In this document: positions 12,976-19,859 of the stretch, one piece after another
How positions within the stretch are numbered: position 1 is the stretch's first letter
Layout of the letters: each line of letters starts with the position of its first letter
Assembly: GCA_050485905.1 (NCBI GenBank)
Contig: JBJHCH010000069.1
Coordinates: 1 to 19,859, forward strand
Reading direction: 5' to 3'
Origin: JAWLCA01 sp050485905
GTDB lineage: Bacteria; Pseudomonadota; Alphaproteobacteria; Rhodobacterales; Rhodobacteraceae
Length of the DNA: 19,859 nt
Position numbers and translations under genes: made by a program
The notes under the pieces: model-generated
What the model was told of the DNA's origin: nothing
The model's input: only the letters and a program-made list of their open reading frames with translations
The model's database searches: none

Positions 12976-15146
12976 CAGCCCCCGCCGATCAGATCAAGCC
13001 AGGCATCCTCATCAATTACCGTCACCCCCAGATCCGCCGCCTTTGTCGCCTTGGACCCGGCGCCCGGCCCCGCCACCAGAAGGTCCGTCTTGGCCGAGAC
13101 CGAACCCGCCACCCGAGCCCCCAACGCCTCGGCCCGGGCCTTTGCCTCGGCCCGTGTCATCTTCTCCAGCGTGCCCGTGAACACGACGGTCTTGCCGGCG
13201 ACCAGGCTGCCGGCGGCGTCGGGACGGGCGACCGGTTCGACCGTCAGATGTGCGACTAGCCGGTCGATTGAGGCCCGCTCTGCCGGCTGATGAAACGTGG
13301 TGACGACCGAGGTGGCCAGCACTGCGCCCACGCCGTCGATGGACAGAAGTTCCTCCCACTCCGCCCCCTGCCCCACCTCGGCCGCCGTCATCGCCGTCTC
13401 GAATGCCTCCCAAGTGCCATAGTGGCGAGCCAGAAGGTTCGCCGCCGCCTCACCTACGTGGCGGATACCCAAGGCAAAGATCAGCCGGTTCAGCGGAATG
13501 CGACGCCGATCCTCAATGGCAGCAAACAGATTTGCGGCGGATTTCTCGCCGTAGCCATCGCGGTTCTTCAGCTTGCGCACCGGCTCGGCCGCGTCGCGGT
13601 CGGCAAGTGTGAAGATGTCCGCCGGCTCTCGGATCGGCAGTACGTCGTCACGCCAGAACATCTCGATCTGCTTCGCCCCCAACCCTTCTATGTCGAAGGC
13701 GGCGCGGCTGACGAAATGCTTCAGTCGCTCGACGGCCTGCGCGGGGCAGATCAATCCGCCAGTGCACCGGCGCACCGAGTCGCCGGGTTCGCGGATCGCC
13801 TCGGAGCCACACTCGGGGCATCGGCCGGGGAAATGATAGGGCGCGGCATCCCCTGGGCGCTGCGCCAGATCCACATCCGCCACCTTGGGGATCACGTCGC
13901 CGGCGCGGTAGACCTGCACCCAGTCGCCGACGCGGATATCCTTGCCGTCGCGGATCGGCGCGCCCTTGGCGTCGCGGCCGGCGATGTAGTCCTCGTTGTG
14001 CAAGGTCGCATTCGACACGACGACACCGCCCACTGTCACGGGGGTCAGCCGCGCGACGGGGCTGAGCGCGCCGGTGCGCCCAACCTGAATGTCGATTGCC
14101 TCCAGCCGGGTCCAGGCAAGCTCCGCCGCGAACTTGTGCGCAAGCGCCCAGCGGGGGGTCGTAGAACGGAAGCCGAGCCTGCGCTGCAACGCCAGATCGT
14201 CCACCTTGTAGACCACGCCGTCGATATCGTAGCCCAGTATCGCGCGTTGCTGCTCGATCTCAGCATAGGCCTCCAGCAGTGCCGCGACGCCCTCGCAGCG
14301 CCGGGTCAGCGGGTTTGTCTGGAAACCCAGCGTGTTCAACCGGGCGACGGCGCCCGATTGAGTCTCGGCCAGCGGAGAGGAAAGCGCGCCCCAGCCATAG
14401 GCGAAGAAGCGCAAGGGGCGCGACCGGGTGATCGCAGGATCAAGTTGCCGAAGCGACCCGGCGGCGGCATTGCGGGGGTTGGCAAAGGTCCGCTCGCCGC
14501 GTGTAACCTGACGCTCGTTCAGCGCGGCGAAGTCCTCGTGGCTCATGTAGACCTCGCCCCGGACTTCCAGCACCTCGGGCGCGCCGTCGATCCGCGCAGG
14601 GATGTCCGCGATGGTGCGCGCGTTTTCGGTCACGTTCTCACCGGTCTCGCCGTCGCCGCGGGTCGCGGCCTGGACCAGCGCCCCGCCCTCGTAGCGCAGC
14701 GAGAGCGACAAGCCGTCGATCTTCGGCTCGGCGGTATAGACGATCATGCCATCGTGGTTCAGGTAGCGACGGATACGCTCGTCAAACTCCTGCACCTCGG
14801 CACGGTCGAACGCATTGCCGAGGCTGAGCATCCGCACTTCATGCCGAACCTTGCCAAAGCCATCGGCCAGAGCAGCGCCAACGCGCTCGCTGGGGCTGTC
14901 GGGGCGCTTCAGGTCGGGGAAACGCGCCTCGATCTCGGCGTTGCGACGCTTCAGCGCATCGTAATCTGCATCGCTGATCTCAGGCGCGTCGTCCGTGTGA
15001 TAGGCCCGGTCCGCCCGCGCTATCTTGGCGGCCAGGCGGGACAGCTCTTTCCGTGCTGCCTGCCTGCCGAGATCAGCAACGGGCTGTACTCCGCTGCTCT
15101 CGCCTCCTTCGCCCATTGCCATCCACCCGCCATCCCATCTAGGCAT
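12975..15146 (-). CDS. ligA: NAD-dependent DNA ligase LigA
   Basis: Up to 723 residues; the essential ligase that seals nicks at replication and repair using NAD+. The Ia domain has RAYHTDDAPEISDADYDALKRR near 47-68. The adenylation motif EPKIDGLS near 140-147 holds the AMP-accepting Lys142. The OB region contains VGRTGALSPVARLTPV, a four-Cys zinc finger begins at RCPECGSE, and helix-hairpin-helix repeats and a C-terminal BRCT domain (GKTVVFTGTLEKMTRAEAK) follow. The start is uncertain: ATG 15146 has no clear ribosome binding site, and in-frame ATGs at 15122 and 15116 are alternatives that remove only a non-conserved leader. It lies 49 bp after ugpC and is coupled to recG. Confidence 0.97.
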   Translation of the reverse strand: MPRWDGGWMAMGEGGESSGVQPVADLGRQAARKELSRLAAKIARADRAYHTDDAPEISDADYDALKRRNAEIEARFPDLKRPDSPSERVGAALADGFGKVRHEVRMLSLGNAFDRAEVQEFDERIRRYLNHDGMIVYTAEPKIDGLSLSLRYEGGALVQAATRGDGETGENVTENARTIADIPARIDGAPEVLEVRGEVYMSHEDFAALNERQVTRGERTFANPRNAAAGSLRQLDPAITRSRPLRFFAYGWGALSSPLAETQSGAVARLNTLGFQTNPLTRRCEGVAALLEAYAEIEQQRAILGYDIDGVVYKVDDLALQRRLGFRSTTPRWALAHKFAAELAWTRLEAIDIQVGRTGALSPVARLTPVTVGGVVVSNATLHNEDYIAGRDAKGAPIRDGKDIRVGDWVQVYRAGDVIPKVADVDLAQRPGDAAPYHFPGRCPECGSEAIREPGDSVRRCTGGLICPAQAVERLKHFVSRAAFDIEGLGAKQIEMFWRDDVLPIREPADIFTLADRDAAEPVRKLKNRDGYGEKSAANLFAAIEDRRRIPLNRLIFALGIRHVGEAAANLLARHYGTWEAFETAMTAAEVGQGAEWEELLSIDGVGAVLATSVVTTFHQPAERASIDRLVAHLTVEPVARPDAAGSLVAGKTVVFTGTLEKMTRAEAKARAEALGARVAGSVSAKTDLLVAGPGAGSKATKAADLGVTVIDEDAWLDLIGGG

Positions 15147-15170
15147 CTGATACGGCGCACCAGACCTGCA

Positions 15171-15191
15171 TTCCAGTCGTTATATAGCTGG
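15171..15191 (-). promoter_or_regulatory. AT-rich dyad in the ugpC-ligA gap, possible ligA promoter element
   Basis: TCCAG (15172-15176) and CTGGA (15188-15192) flank an AT-rich core containing TATATA at 15181-15186, within the 49 bp between ugpC and ligA. TATATA could serve as a -10 for ligA, but no convincing -35 is seen, so ligA may depend partly on read-through from the ugp operon. Confidence 0.25.
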
Positions 15192-15195
15192 ACTG

Positions 15196-16254
15196 CTACT
15201 GCTGGACGGTCCGCTGACCAGTTTCCCGATTGAAAGGATGCAGCGCGGTGCTGGGAACGTGGAAGTTGATCGTCTGCCCCTCTTGCAGCGACGGCTGGCC
15301 GTTCACCCGCATCACACACGGCTCGGGCGAGCCTTCAAGCGAGAGATAGAGGTGACTTTCCGCTCCGGCAGGTTCCAGCAGTTCCAGCCGTCCAGACAGG
15401 GATAGGTGCGGAGCATCCGGCGGCGTCAGCGACATGTCGTCCGGGCGCATGCCCACGAGGCTGGTATCATTGGAGAATGCGCCGAGCGCGTCTCCCTGTG
15501 ATTTACCGCGCAGGTAGTCCACGGCCACCATGTTCATCGCCGGCGATCCGATAAAACTCGCCACGAACAGGCTCTGTGGGCGATTGTATACGTCCATCGG
15601 GGCGCCCACCTGCTCGATCCGTCCGCCATTCAGGACGACCAGCCGGTCGCCCAGCGTCATCGCCTCCAACTGGTCGTGGGTGACGTAGAGCGAGGTGGTG
15701 CGCAGCCGGCGCTGCAACTGCTTTATCTCTACTCGCATCTGCACGCGCAGTTTCGCATCAAGGTTCGAAAGCGGTTCGTCCAGCAGGAAGGCCGCTGGCT
15801 CGCGGACCAGTGCGCGGCCCATGGCCACGCGCTGGCGCTGCCCTCCGGACAGCGCGCGGGGCTTTCGATCGAGGAACTGCTCAATCTCCAGCATCTTCGC
15901 GGCACTGCGCACACGCGTGTCGATGTCGGCCTTGGCAAAGCCGCGGTTCTTCAGCCCGTAGGCAAGGTTGTTGAAGACCGTCATGTGCGGGTAAAGTGCG
16001 TAGTTCTGGAATACCATCGCAATGTCGCGTTCGGCGGGTTCCAGGTTGTTCACCACGCGGTCGCCGATGGTCAGCGTGCCGCTGGAGATCGTCTCCAGCC
16101 CGGCGACCATGCGAAGCAGCGTGGATTTGCCGCAGCCCGACGGACCGACCAGAACGATGAACTCACCATCCGCGATATCGAGGTTGATGTCGGTGACGGC
16201 CTGAACCCCGCCGGCGTAGATCTTGCACAGGTTTTCTATCTTGATCCCGGCCAT
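15196..16254 (-). CDS. ugpC: sn-glycerol-3-phosphate ABC transporter ATP-binding protein UgpC
   Basis: A 352-residue MalK/UgpC-type ATPase that powers the Ugp importer from the cytoplasmic face. Walker A GPSGCGKST is at 37-45, the Q-loop Gln83 in MVFQNYALYPHMTV, the signature LSGGQRQR at 135-142, Walker B AFLLDEPLSNLD at 155-166 and the switch His193 in VTHDQLEAMT. The C-terminal ~120 residues form the OB/TOBE regulatory domain (GMRPDDMSLTP, then FHVPSTALHPFNRETGQ). It begins 3 bp after ugpE. Family members can sometimes energise several sugar importers, but linkage to ugpBAE supports UgpC. No ugpQ phosphodiesterase gene follows. Confidence 0.94.
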   Translation of the reverse strand: MAGIKIENLCKIYAGGVQAVTDINLDIADGEFIVLVGPSGCGKSTLLRMVAGLETISSGTLTIGDRVVNNLEPAERDIAMVFQNYALYPHMTVFNNLAYGLKNRGFAKADIDTRVRSAAKMLEIEQFLDRKPRALSGGQRQRVAMGRALVREPAAFLLDEPLSNLDAKLRVQMRVEIKQLQRRLRTTSLYVTHDQLEAMTLGDRLVVLNGGRIEQVGAPMDVYNRPQSLFVASFIGSPAMNMVAVDYLRGKSQGDALGAFSNDTSLVGMRPDDMSLTPPDAPHLSLSGRLELLEPAGAESHLYLSLEGSPEPCVMRVNGQPSLQEGQTINFHVPSTALHPFNRETGQRTVQQ

Positions 16255-16257
16255 GGG

Positions 16258-17106
16258 TCACTTCTCCGTTTCGGTCAGGCCTTTAACGAAAAGCCGCTGC
16301 ATGAACAGGATGACGAGCACAGGCGGCAGCGCAGCCAGAACGACCGTGGCCATTACCAGATGCCATAAAGGCTCGCTGTCACCCCCTGTCACCATGCGCT
16401 GGATGCCCATGACGATGGTGTAGTAGTTCGGGTCCGTCGTGATCAGCAGCGGCCATAAGTACTGGTTCCAGCCATAGATAAACATGATGACGAAGAGCGC
16501 GGCGATGTTGGTTATCGACAGCGGCAGCAGGATGTCCCTGAAGAACTTCATCGGCCCTGCGCCATCGACCCGCGCAGCCTCCATCAGTTCCTCGGGCACG
16601 GTCATGAAGAACTGCCGGAAGAGGAAGGTGGCCGTGGCAGAGGCGATCAGCGGGATCGACAGCCCGGCGAAAGAATTGAGCATCCCCAGATCTGCCACGA
16701 CCTGAAATGTCGGCACGATCCGCACTTCCACCGGCAGCATCAGCGTCAGGAAGATGATCCAGAAGAAGAAGATGCGGAACGGAAAGCGGAAGTAGACGAT
16801 AGCGAAGGCCGAAATGATCGAGATCGCGAGCTTGCCGATGGTGATGGCGAGCGCCATGATCAGGCTGTTCGTCAGCATCAGCGAAATGGGCGGCGTCCCA
16901 GCCCGTGACCGCCCCTCGGTCAGCGCCGTCCGGTAGTTCTCGATCGCATTGGGACCGGGCAACAGGGGTATCACACCGCGAAGGAAGGTTCCGGGTGGAT
17001 GGGTCGAGGCAATGATCGCCACGTAGATCGGAAAGACCACGATAGCGACCCCCAGGATCAGGATCACATGGGCGAAGAAGTTGCCCAAAGGGCGGTTCTC
17101 AACCAT
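16258..17106 (-). CDS. ugpE: sn-glycerol-3-phosphate ABC transporter permease UgpE
   Basis: A 282-residue inner-membrane permease with about six hydrophobic segments, beginning with one near residues 12-33. The cytoplasmic coupling EAA loop is visible as EELMEAARVDGAGPMKFFRDILLPLS in the C-terminal half, the MalG/UgpE pattern. ENYRTALTEGRSRAGTPPISLMLTNSLIMA resembles UgpE. It pairs with UgpA to form the translocation path. Its ATG shares one base with the ugpA stop (TGATG), and ugpC follows after 3 bp. Confidence 0.94.
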   Translation of the reverse strand: MVENRPLGNFFAHVILILGVAIVVFPIYVAIIASTHPPGTFLRGVIPLLPGPNAIENYRTALTEGRSRAGTPPISLMLTNSLIMALAITIGKLAISIISAFAIVYFRFPFRIFFFWIIFLTLMLPVEVRIVPTFQVVADLGMLNSFAGLSIPLIASATATFLFRQFFMTVPEELMEAARVDGAGPMKFFRDILLPLSITNIAALFVIMFIYGWNQYLWPLLITTDPNYYTIVMGIQRMVTGGDSEPLWHLVMATVVLAALPPVLVILFMQRLFVKGLTETEK

Positions 17107-17990
17107 CAGTAATTCACCTTGCGCTCGATATAGCGGAACTGCACGACGGTCAGGACGATCACGATGCCCATCAGGATGACCGACTGCGCAGCGGACGAAC
17201 CGAGGTTCTGCCCGACGAACCCGTCGCGATAGACCTTGTAGACCAGAATATTGGTGCCCTGACTCGGCCCGCCTTCGGTGGTGGCGTGGATAATCCCGAA
17301 GGTATCGAACATGGCATAGACGATGTTCACCACCATCAGGAAGAAGGTGATCGGCGAAAGAAGCGGAAAAACGATCGTCCAGAAACGTTTCGTCCGGCTC
17401 GCACCATCGATTGCGGCAGCCTCGATCAGCGAATGCGGCACAGATTGCAGACCAGCGAGAAAGAAGATGAAGTTATAGGAAATCTGCTTCCACGCCGCGG
17501 CGATGATCACCAGGACCATTGCATCGGTCTGCGACGAACGGTGGTTCCAGTTGTAGCCGACCATGTCCAGCATGTAGGGCAGGATGCCGATCGACGGGTT
17601 GAAGATGAACCACCAGAGCACACCCGCGATGGCCGGCGCGACGGCATAGGGCCAGACCAGAAGCGTGGAATAGGAATTGCGCGAGCGGATCATGTTGTTG
17701 ACCATGACCGCGAAAAGCAGCGCCACGCCCATCGAAAGAAGCGTCGTTCCTACGGCGAAGACAGCCGTGACCTTGAGTGAATTGAAATAGAGCGGATCGT
17801 TGAAGAGCCTCTCGAAATTTGCGAGGCCGACAAAGGTCGTCCGCAATCCGAAGGCATCCTGCCGAAGCACGGACTGATACAGCGCCTGCGCGGCGGGCCA
17901 GATGAAGAAGATCAGCGTAATGATCACCTGCGGAGCAAGCAGGGCATAGGGCAGCCACATGCTCGGGAAGGTCATGCGCTTGGTCTGCAT
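17106..17990 (-). CDS. ugpA: sn-glycerol-3-phosphate ABC transporter permease UgpA
   Basis: A 294-residue inner-membrane permease. The N-terminus (WLPYALLAPQVIITLIFFIWPAAQALYQS) contains the first membrane segment, and FVGLANFERLFNDPLYFNSLKVT is typical of UgpA/MalF-type proteins. The coupling loop reads LIEAAAIDGASRTKRFWTIVFPLLSP. AAAGG-like AAAGG sits about 9 bases before ATG 17990. It is separated from ugpB by 73 bp containing a strong hairpin, and overlaps ugpE by one base. Confidence 0.95.
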   Translation of the reverse strand: MQTKRMTFPSMWLPYALLAPQVIITLIFFIWPAAQALYQSVLRQDAFGLRTTFVGLANFERLFNDPLYFNSLKVTAVFAVGTTLLSMGVALLFAVMVNNMIRSRNSYSTLLVWPYAVAPAIAGVLWWFIFNPSIGILPYMLDMVGYNWNHRSSQTDAMVLVIIAAAWKQISYNFIFFLAGLQSVPHSLIEAAAIDGASRTKRFWTIVFPLLSPITFFLMVVNIVYAMFDTFGIIHATTEGGPSQGTNILVYKVYRDGFVGQNLGSSAAQSVILMGIVIVLTVVQFRYIERKVNY

Positions 17991-18016
17991 GCGCGGGCGC
18001 CTTTCGAAAATCAGCA

Positions 18017-18050
18017 GACCACCCCCGCAGCCTTCGCCGCGGGGGTGGTC
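18017..18050 (-). other. 12-bp perfect stem-loop between ugpB and ugpA
   Basis: GACCACCCCCGC (18017-18028) and GCGGGGGTGGTC (18039-18050) pair without mismatch around a 10-base loop, 13 bp after the ugpB stop. No T-run follows directly on the minus strand (TGCTGATTTTCG), so it is less likely a full terminator. Such hairpins after binding-protein genes commonly protect the upstream mRNA or attenuate downstream expression, giving more binding protein than permease. Confidence 0.7.
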
Positions 18051-18063
18051 CGGTTCCGGATCG

Positions 18064-19386
18064 TCAGTTCAGGGCAGATTCGAACTCGCGCAGAAGCTCG
18101 TTGCCACGACGCACCGCGTCGTCAGCCGCCTGCTGGCCGGTCTTGGAGCCCGCCATCACCGCTTCCATTTCTTCCGAAATGATGTCGCGGATCTGGACGA
18201 AGTTGCCGAAGCGCAGCCCCTTGGAGTTCTCGGTGGGCTCGTTCAGCGTCATCTGCTTGATTGACGTGTCGGCGCCCGGGTTTGCCTCGTAGTAACCCTG
18301 CTCTTGGCTCAGATCGTAAGAGGCCTGAGTGATCGGCAGATAGCCGGTGTCCTGATGCCACTGTGCCTGAACCTCGGGCAGCGAGAGATACTCGAAGAAG
18401 CGCGCAACCCCTTCGTACTCTTCATCAGAATGGCCCTGCATAACCCAGAGCGATGCGCCGCCGATGATGGTGTTCTGCGGTGCGCCCTCGATGTCGTCGT
18501 AATAGGGCTGGAAGCCGAAGCCGACGTCGAACTCTGCATTCCGGAGCACGGCGGCCCGTCCGGCGGACGAATTGAAGAAGATCGCGCACTGGCCGGACAG
18601 GAACAGCGGCTGCGCGTCCGGTCCGGAACCGGGGCCGCCCCAGCGGAAGATGCCGGCGTCCTGCCAGGTCTTCAGATTGTCCCAGTGACGCGCCAGTTCA
18701 GGCGAATTGAACGTCAGTTCCGTATCAAACCCGGCAAAGCCGTTTTCGCGCGTACCCAGCGGCAGGTTGTGCCATGCCGTGAAGTTTTCGACCATCAGCC
18801 AGCTAGGCCAGGTGGTGGTGAAGCCGCAGGGCGCCGCACCGGACTCAACGATCTGCGCCGCCGCAGCCTCAAGCTCGGCCCAGGTCGTCGGGGGGGTTTC
18901 CGGATCTAGGCCAGCCTCGCGGAAGATATCCTTGTTGTAGTACATGATCGGGGTTGAGGAGTTGAACGGGAACGACAGCATGTTGCCGTTCGGATCGGTG
19001 TAGTAGCCAACCACCGCTGGCAGATAGGCGTCTGGGTCGAACGGCACGTCGTAGTCAGCCATCAGCTGGTAGATCGGATAGATCGCGCCGTCGGCCGCCA
19101 TCATTGTGCCGGTGCCCACTTCGAAGACCTGCAGGATGTGCGGCTGCTCGCCGGCGCGGAATGCGGCAATCGCGCCGCTCATCGCCTCCATGTAGGTTCC
19201 GCGGAACGATGTTCGCACCACGTAGTCGTCCTGGCTTTCGTTGAAGCCCTGCGCCACGCCATCCAGAAGTTCGCCCAGCTCGCCGCCGAGCGCATGCCAC
19301 CAGTCGATCTCGACCTGTGCCTGCGCCATCGGCGCGGCGAGTGACAGCGATAGCGCCGTTCCGATCAGAAGTCTGTTCAAACGCAT
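18064..19386 (-). CDS. ugpB: sn-glycerol-3-phosphate ABC transporter periplasmic binding protein UgpB
   Basis: A 440-residue periplasmic binding protein (E. coli UgpB is about 438). The first ~23 residues are a Sec signal peptide: Arg/Asn-rich start, hydrophobic run LLIGTALSLSLAAP, likely cleavage after AQA. It captures sn-glycerol-3-phosphate or glycerophosphodiesters for UgpAEC. Strong UgpB hallmarks are the EIDWWHALGGELGE start of the mature protein, ILQVFEVGTGTMMA, FPFNSSTPIMYYNKD, APQNTIIGGASLWVMQG, WHQDTGYLPITQASYDL and QGYYEANPGADTS. ATG 19386 has GGGAG 8 bases upstream; a longer frame adds 21 residues lacking such a site. It is the first gene of ugpBAEC. Confidence 0.96.
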   Translation of the reverse strand: MRLNRLLIGTALSLSLAAPMAQAQVEIDWWHALGGELGELLDGVAQGFNESQDDYVVRTSFRGTYMEAMSGAIAAFRAGEQPHILQVFEVGTGTMMAADGAIYPIYQLMADYDVPFDPDAYLPAVVGYYTDPNGNMLSFPFNSSTPIMYYNKDIFREAGLDPETPPTTWAELEAAAAQIVESGAAPCGFTTTWPSWLMVENFTAWHNLPLGTRENGFAGFDTELTFNSPELARHWDNLKTWQDAGIFRWGGPGSGPDAQPLFLSGQCAIFFNSSAGRAAVLRNAEFDVGFGFQPYYDDIEGAPQNTIIGGASLWVMQGHSDEEYEGVARFFEYLSLPEVQAQWHQDTGYLPITQASYDLSQEQGYYEANPGADTSIKQMTLNEPTENSKGLRFGNFVQIRDIISEEMEAVMAGSKTGQQAADDAVRRGNELLREFESALN

Positions 19387-19412
19387 CTTGGGATCTCCCT
19401 TTTTGTTCTGAG

Positions 19413-19425
19413 GGGCATGGTGCCC
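19413..19425 (-). other. Small hairpin in the ugpB leader
   Basis: GGGCA and TGCCC flank TGG, a 5-bp stem with a 3-base loop, 27 bp upstream of the ugpB ATG within the presumed leader. It is small and may be incidental. Confidence 0.25.
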
Positions 19426-19427
19426 GA

Positions 19428-19453
19428 CCGCATGACTAGCATCGAACATGCGG
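19428..19453. promoter_or_regulatory. Inverted repeat CCGCATG-N12-CATGCGG upstream of ugpB
   Basis: Perfect 7-bp arms at 19428-19434 and 19447-19453 with a 12-bp spacer, just downstream of the predicted ugp promoter. It could be a repressor operator or a leader hairpin. No known consensus is recognised. Confidence 0.4.
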
Positions 19454-19495
19454 CCTGTCGCTACCGTTTGGTTTTGAAGGTTTTGCGACCGCTGG

Positions 19496-19513
19496 ATGAT
19501 AGCTGCGTGACGC
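19496..19513 (-). promoter_or_regulatory. Candidate Pho box upstream of ugpB
   Basis: On the minus strand, GCGTCAC-GCAG-CTATCAT shows two 7-bp half-sites with a 4-bp gap, as in the PhoB consensus (CTGTCAT repeats at 11 bp). The second half matches 6 of 7, the first 5 of 7 allowing the terminal pyrimidine. PhoB control of ugp is well known in enterics and plausible here. The downstream -10 expected for a PhoB promoter is weak (AAAACC). Confidence 0.4.
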
Positions 19514-19525
19514 GCCGGGGTGCAA
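19496..19525 (-). promoter_or_regulatory. Alternative sigma-70 promoter reading for ugpB
   Basis: TTGCAC (19525-19520) and TATCAT (19501-19496) on the minus strand are 18 bp apart; the -10 matches five of six positions and the -35 only three. It overlaps the candidate Pho box, so the two readings compete. The leader would be about 100 bases. Confidence 0.4.
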
Positions 19526-19570
19526 TGGCAACCTGCCGGCGCCTGACCTTACGGAAGCGATCAGACACGG

Positions 19571-19859
19571 TCACTCCGCCGCCCGCCGCGCCGTGACCGA
19601 CCCGATCAGCGCCGGAAGGTCGGCAAAGGCGGCGAAGCGCGCAGCTGCGGGTAGTTCTGCGGAAGGTGAGCGACGGTAGCCTTCGGTGAACAGCAGGAAT
19701 GGCACCTGCGCCCGTTGGGCGGTTTCCGCATCAACCTCGCTGTCCCCGACATAGACCCGCGCTCCGTCGCTCAGCGCCGCGAAGGTCGCGTGAAGCGGGG
19801 CCGGATCCGGCTTCTGGCCCGGCAGGCTATCGCCGCCGATGACAATCTCGAAAAACCCG
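19571..19859 (-). CDS. gph: Phosphoglycolate phosphatase (HAD family), 3' end (partial)
   Basis: The last 95 codons of a minus-strand gene that enters from the right edge; it ends in TGA at 19571-19573. Motifs are GGDSLPGQKPDPAPL (HAD motif III Lys in KPDP), VYVGDSEVDAETAQRAQVPFLLFTEGYRRSP (motif IV, magnesium-binding Asp) and the FADLPALI ending, matching Gph-type HAD phosphatases that remove phosphate from 2-phosphoglycolate. The nucleophile motif DxDGT and cap domain lie outside the window. It is upstream of ugpB on the same strand, with a 184-bp gap. Confidence 0.88.
   Translation of the reverse strand, partial: GFFEIVIGGDSLPGQKPDPAPLHATFAALSDGARVYVGDSEVDAETAQRAQVPFLLFTEGYRRSPSAELPAAARFAAFADLPALIGSVTARRAAE

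Noticed and set aside
13290..15233. 647-codon plus-strand open frame opposite ligA
   Set aside because: It is antisense to a strongly recognised ligase; its composition is that expected of a GC-rich shadow frame, with no motifs.

Overview
The window is GC-rich, densely packed chromosomal DNA from an alphaproteobacterium, most likely Rhodobacteraceae (Rhodobacter/Paracoccus relatives). This rests on protein similarity recalled from family knowledge, the GC-rich codon use, and two LexA operators of the GTTC-N7-GTTC type known from that group. It looks like core genome: there is no phage gene, transposase, CRISPR array or complete RNA gene that I can recognise.

Layout. (1) 1-439: 3' end of anmK on the plus strand, meeting a minus-strand operon head to head. 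(2) 443-3369, minus: tatA-tatB-tatC, a DUF815-type AAA ATPase and a DUF985 cupin, tightly packed or overlapping. (3) 3497-6029, minus: an SDR-family protein, a histidine-phosphatase-family protein and an FbpC-like ABC ATPase. (4) 6030-6218: a divergent intergenic region with tandem repeats and palindromes. (5) 6219-7817, plus: prfC (release factor 3). (6) 7818-8169: a 352-bp gene-free stretch, then an AbgB-like M20 amidohydrolase to 9591. (7) hisI (minus) and an IscU/NifU-like scaffold gene (plus), divergent. (8) 10506-10835, minus: a 40-codon membrane-peptide gene too short for ordinary ORF calling, with its own promoter, flanking LexA boxes and a strong intrinsic terminator. (9) 10885-15146, minus: ligA-recG, overlapping by one base. 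(10) 15196-19386, minus: ugpB-ugpA-ugpE-ugpC, the sn-glycerol-3-phosphate / glycerophosphodiester ABC importer, with a large hairpin after ugpB and a possible Pho box upstream. (11) 19571-19859, minus: 3' end of a phosphoglycolate phosphatase gene.

How the genes work together. The Tat proteins form the folded-protein exporter. LigA and RecG serve DNA ligation and fork rescue, and the SOS-controlled peptide lies just downstream of them. The Ugp set scavenges phosphorylated glycerol compounds. The most interesting item is the LexA-flanked small membrane protein at 10627-10749: its layout resembles SOS-induced membrane peptides such as E. coli TisB, but no sequence homology to TisB is claimed.
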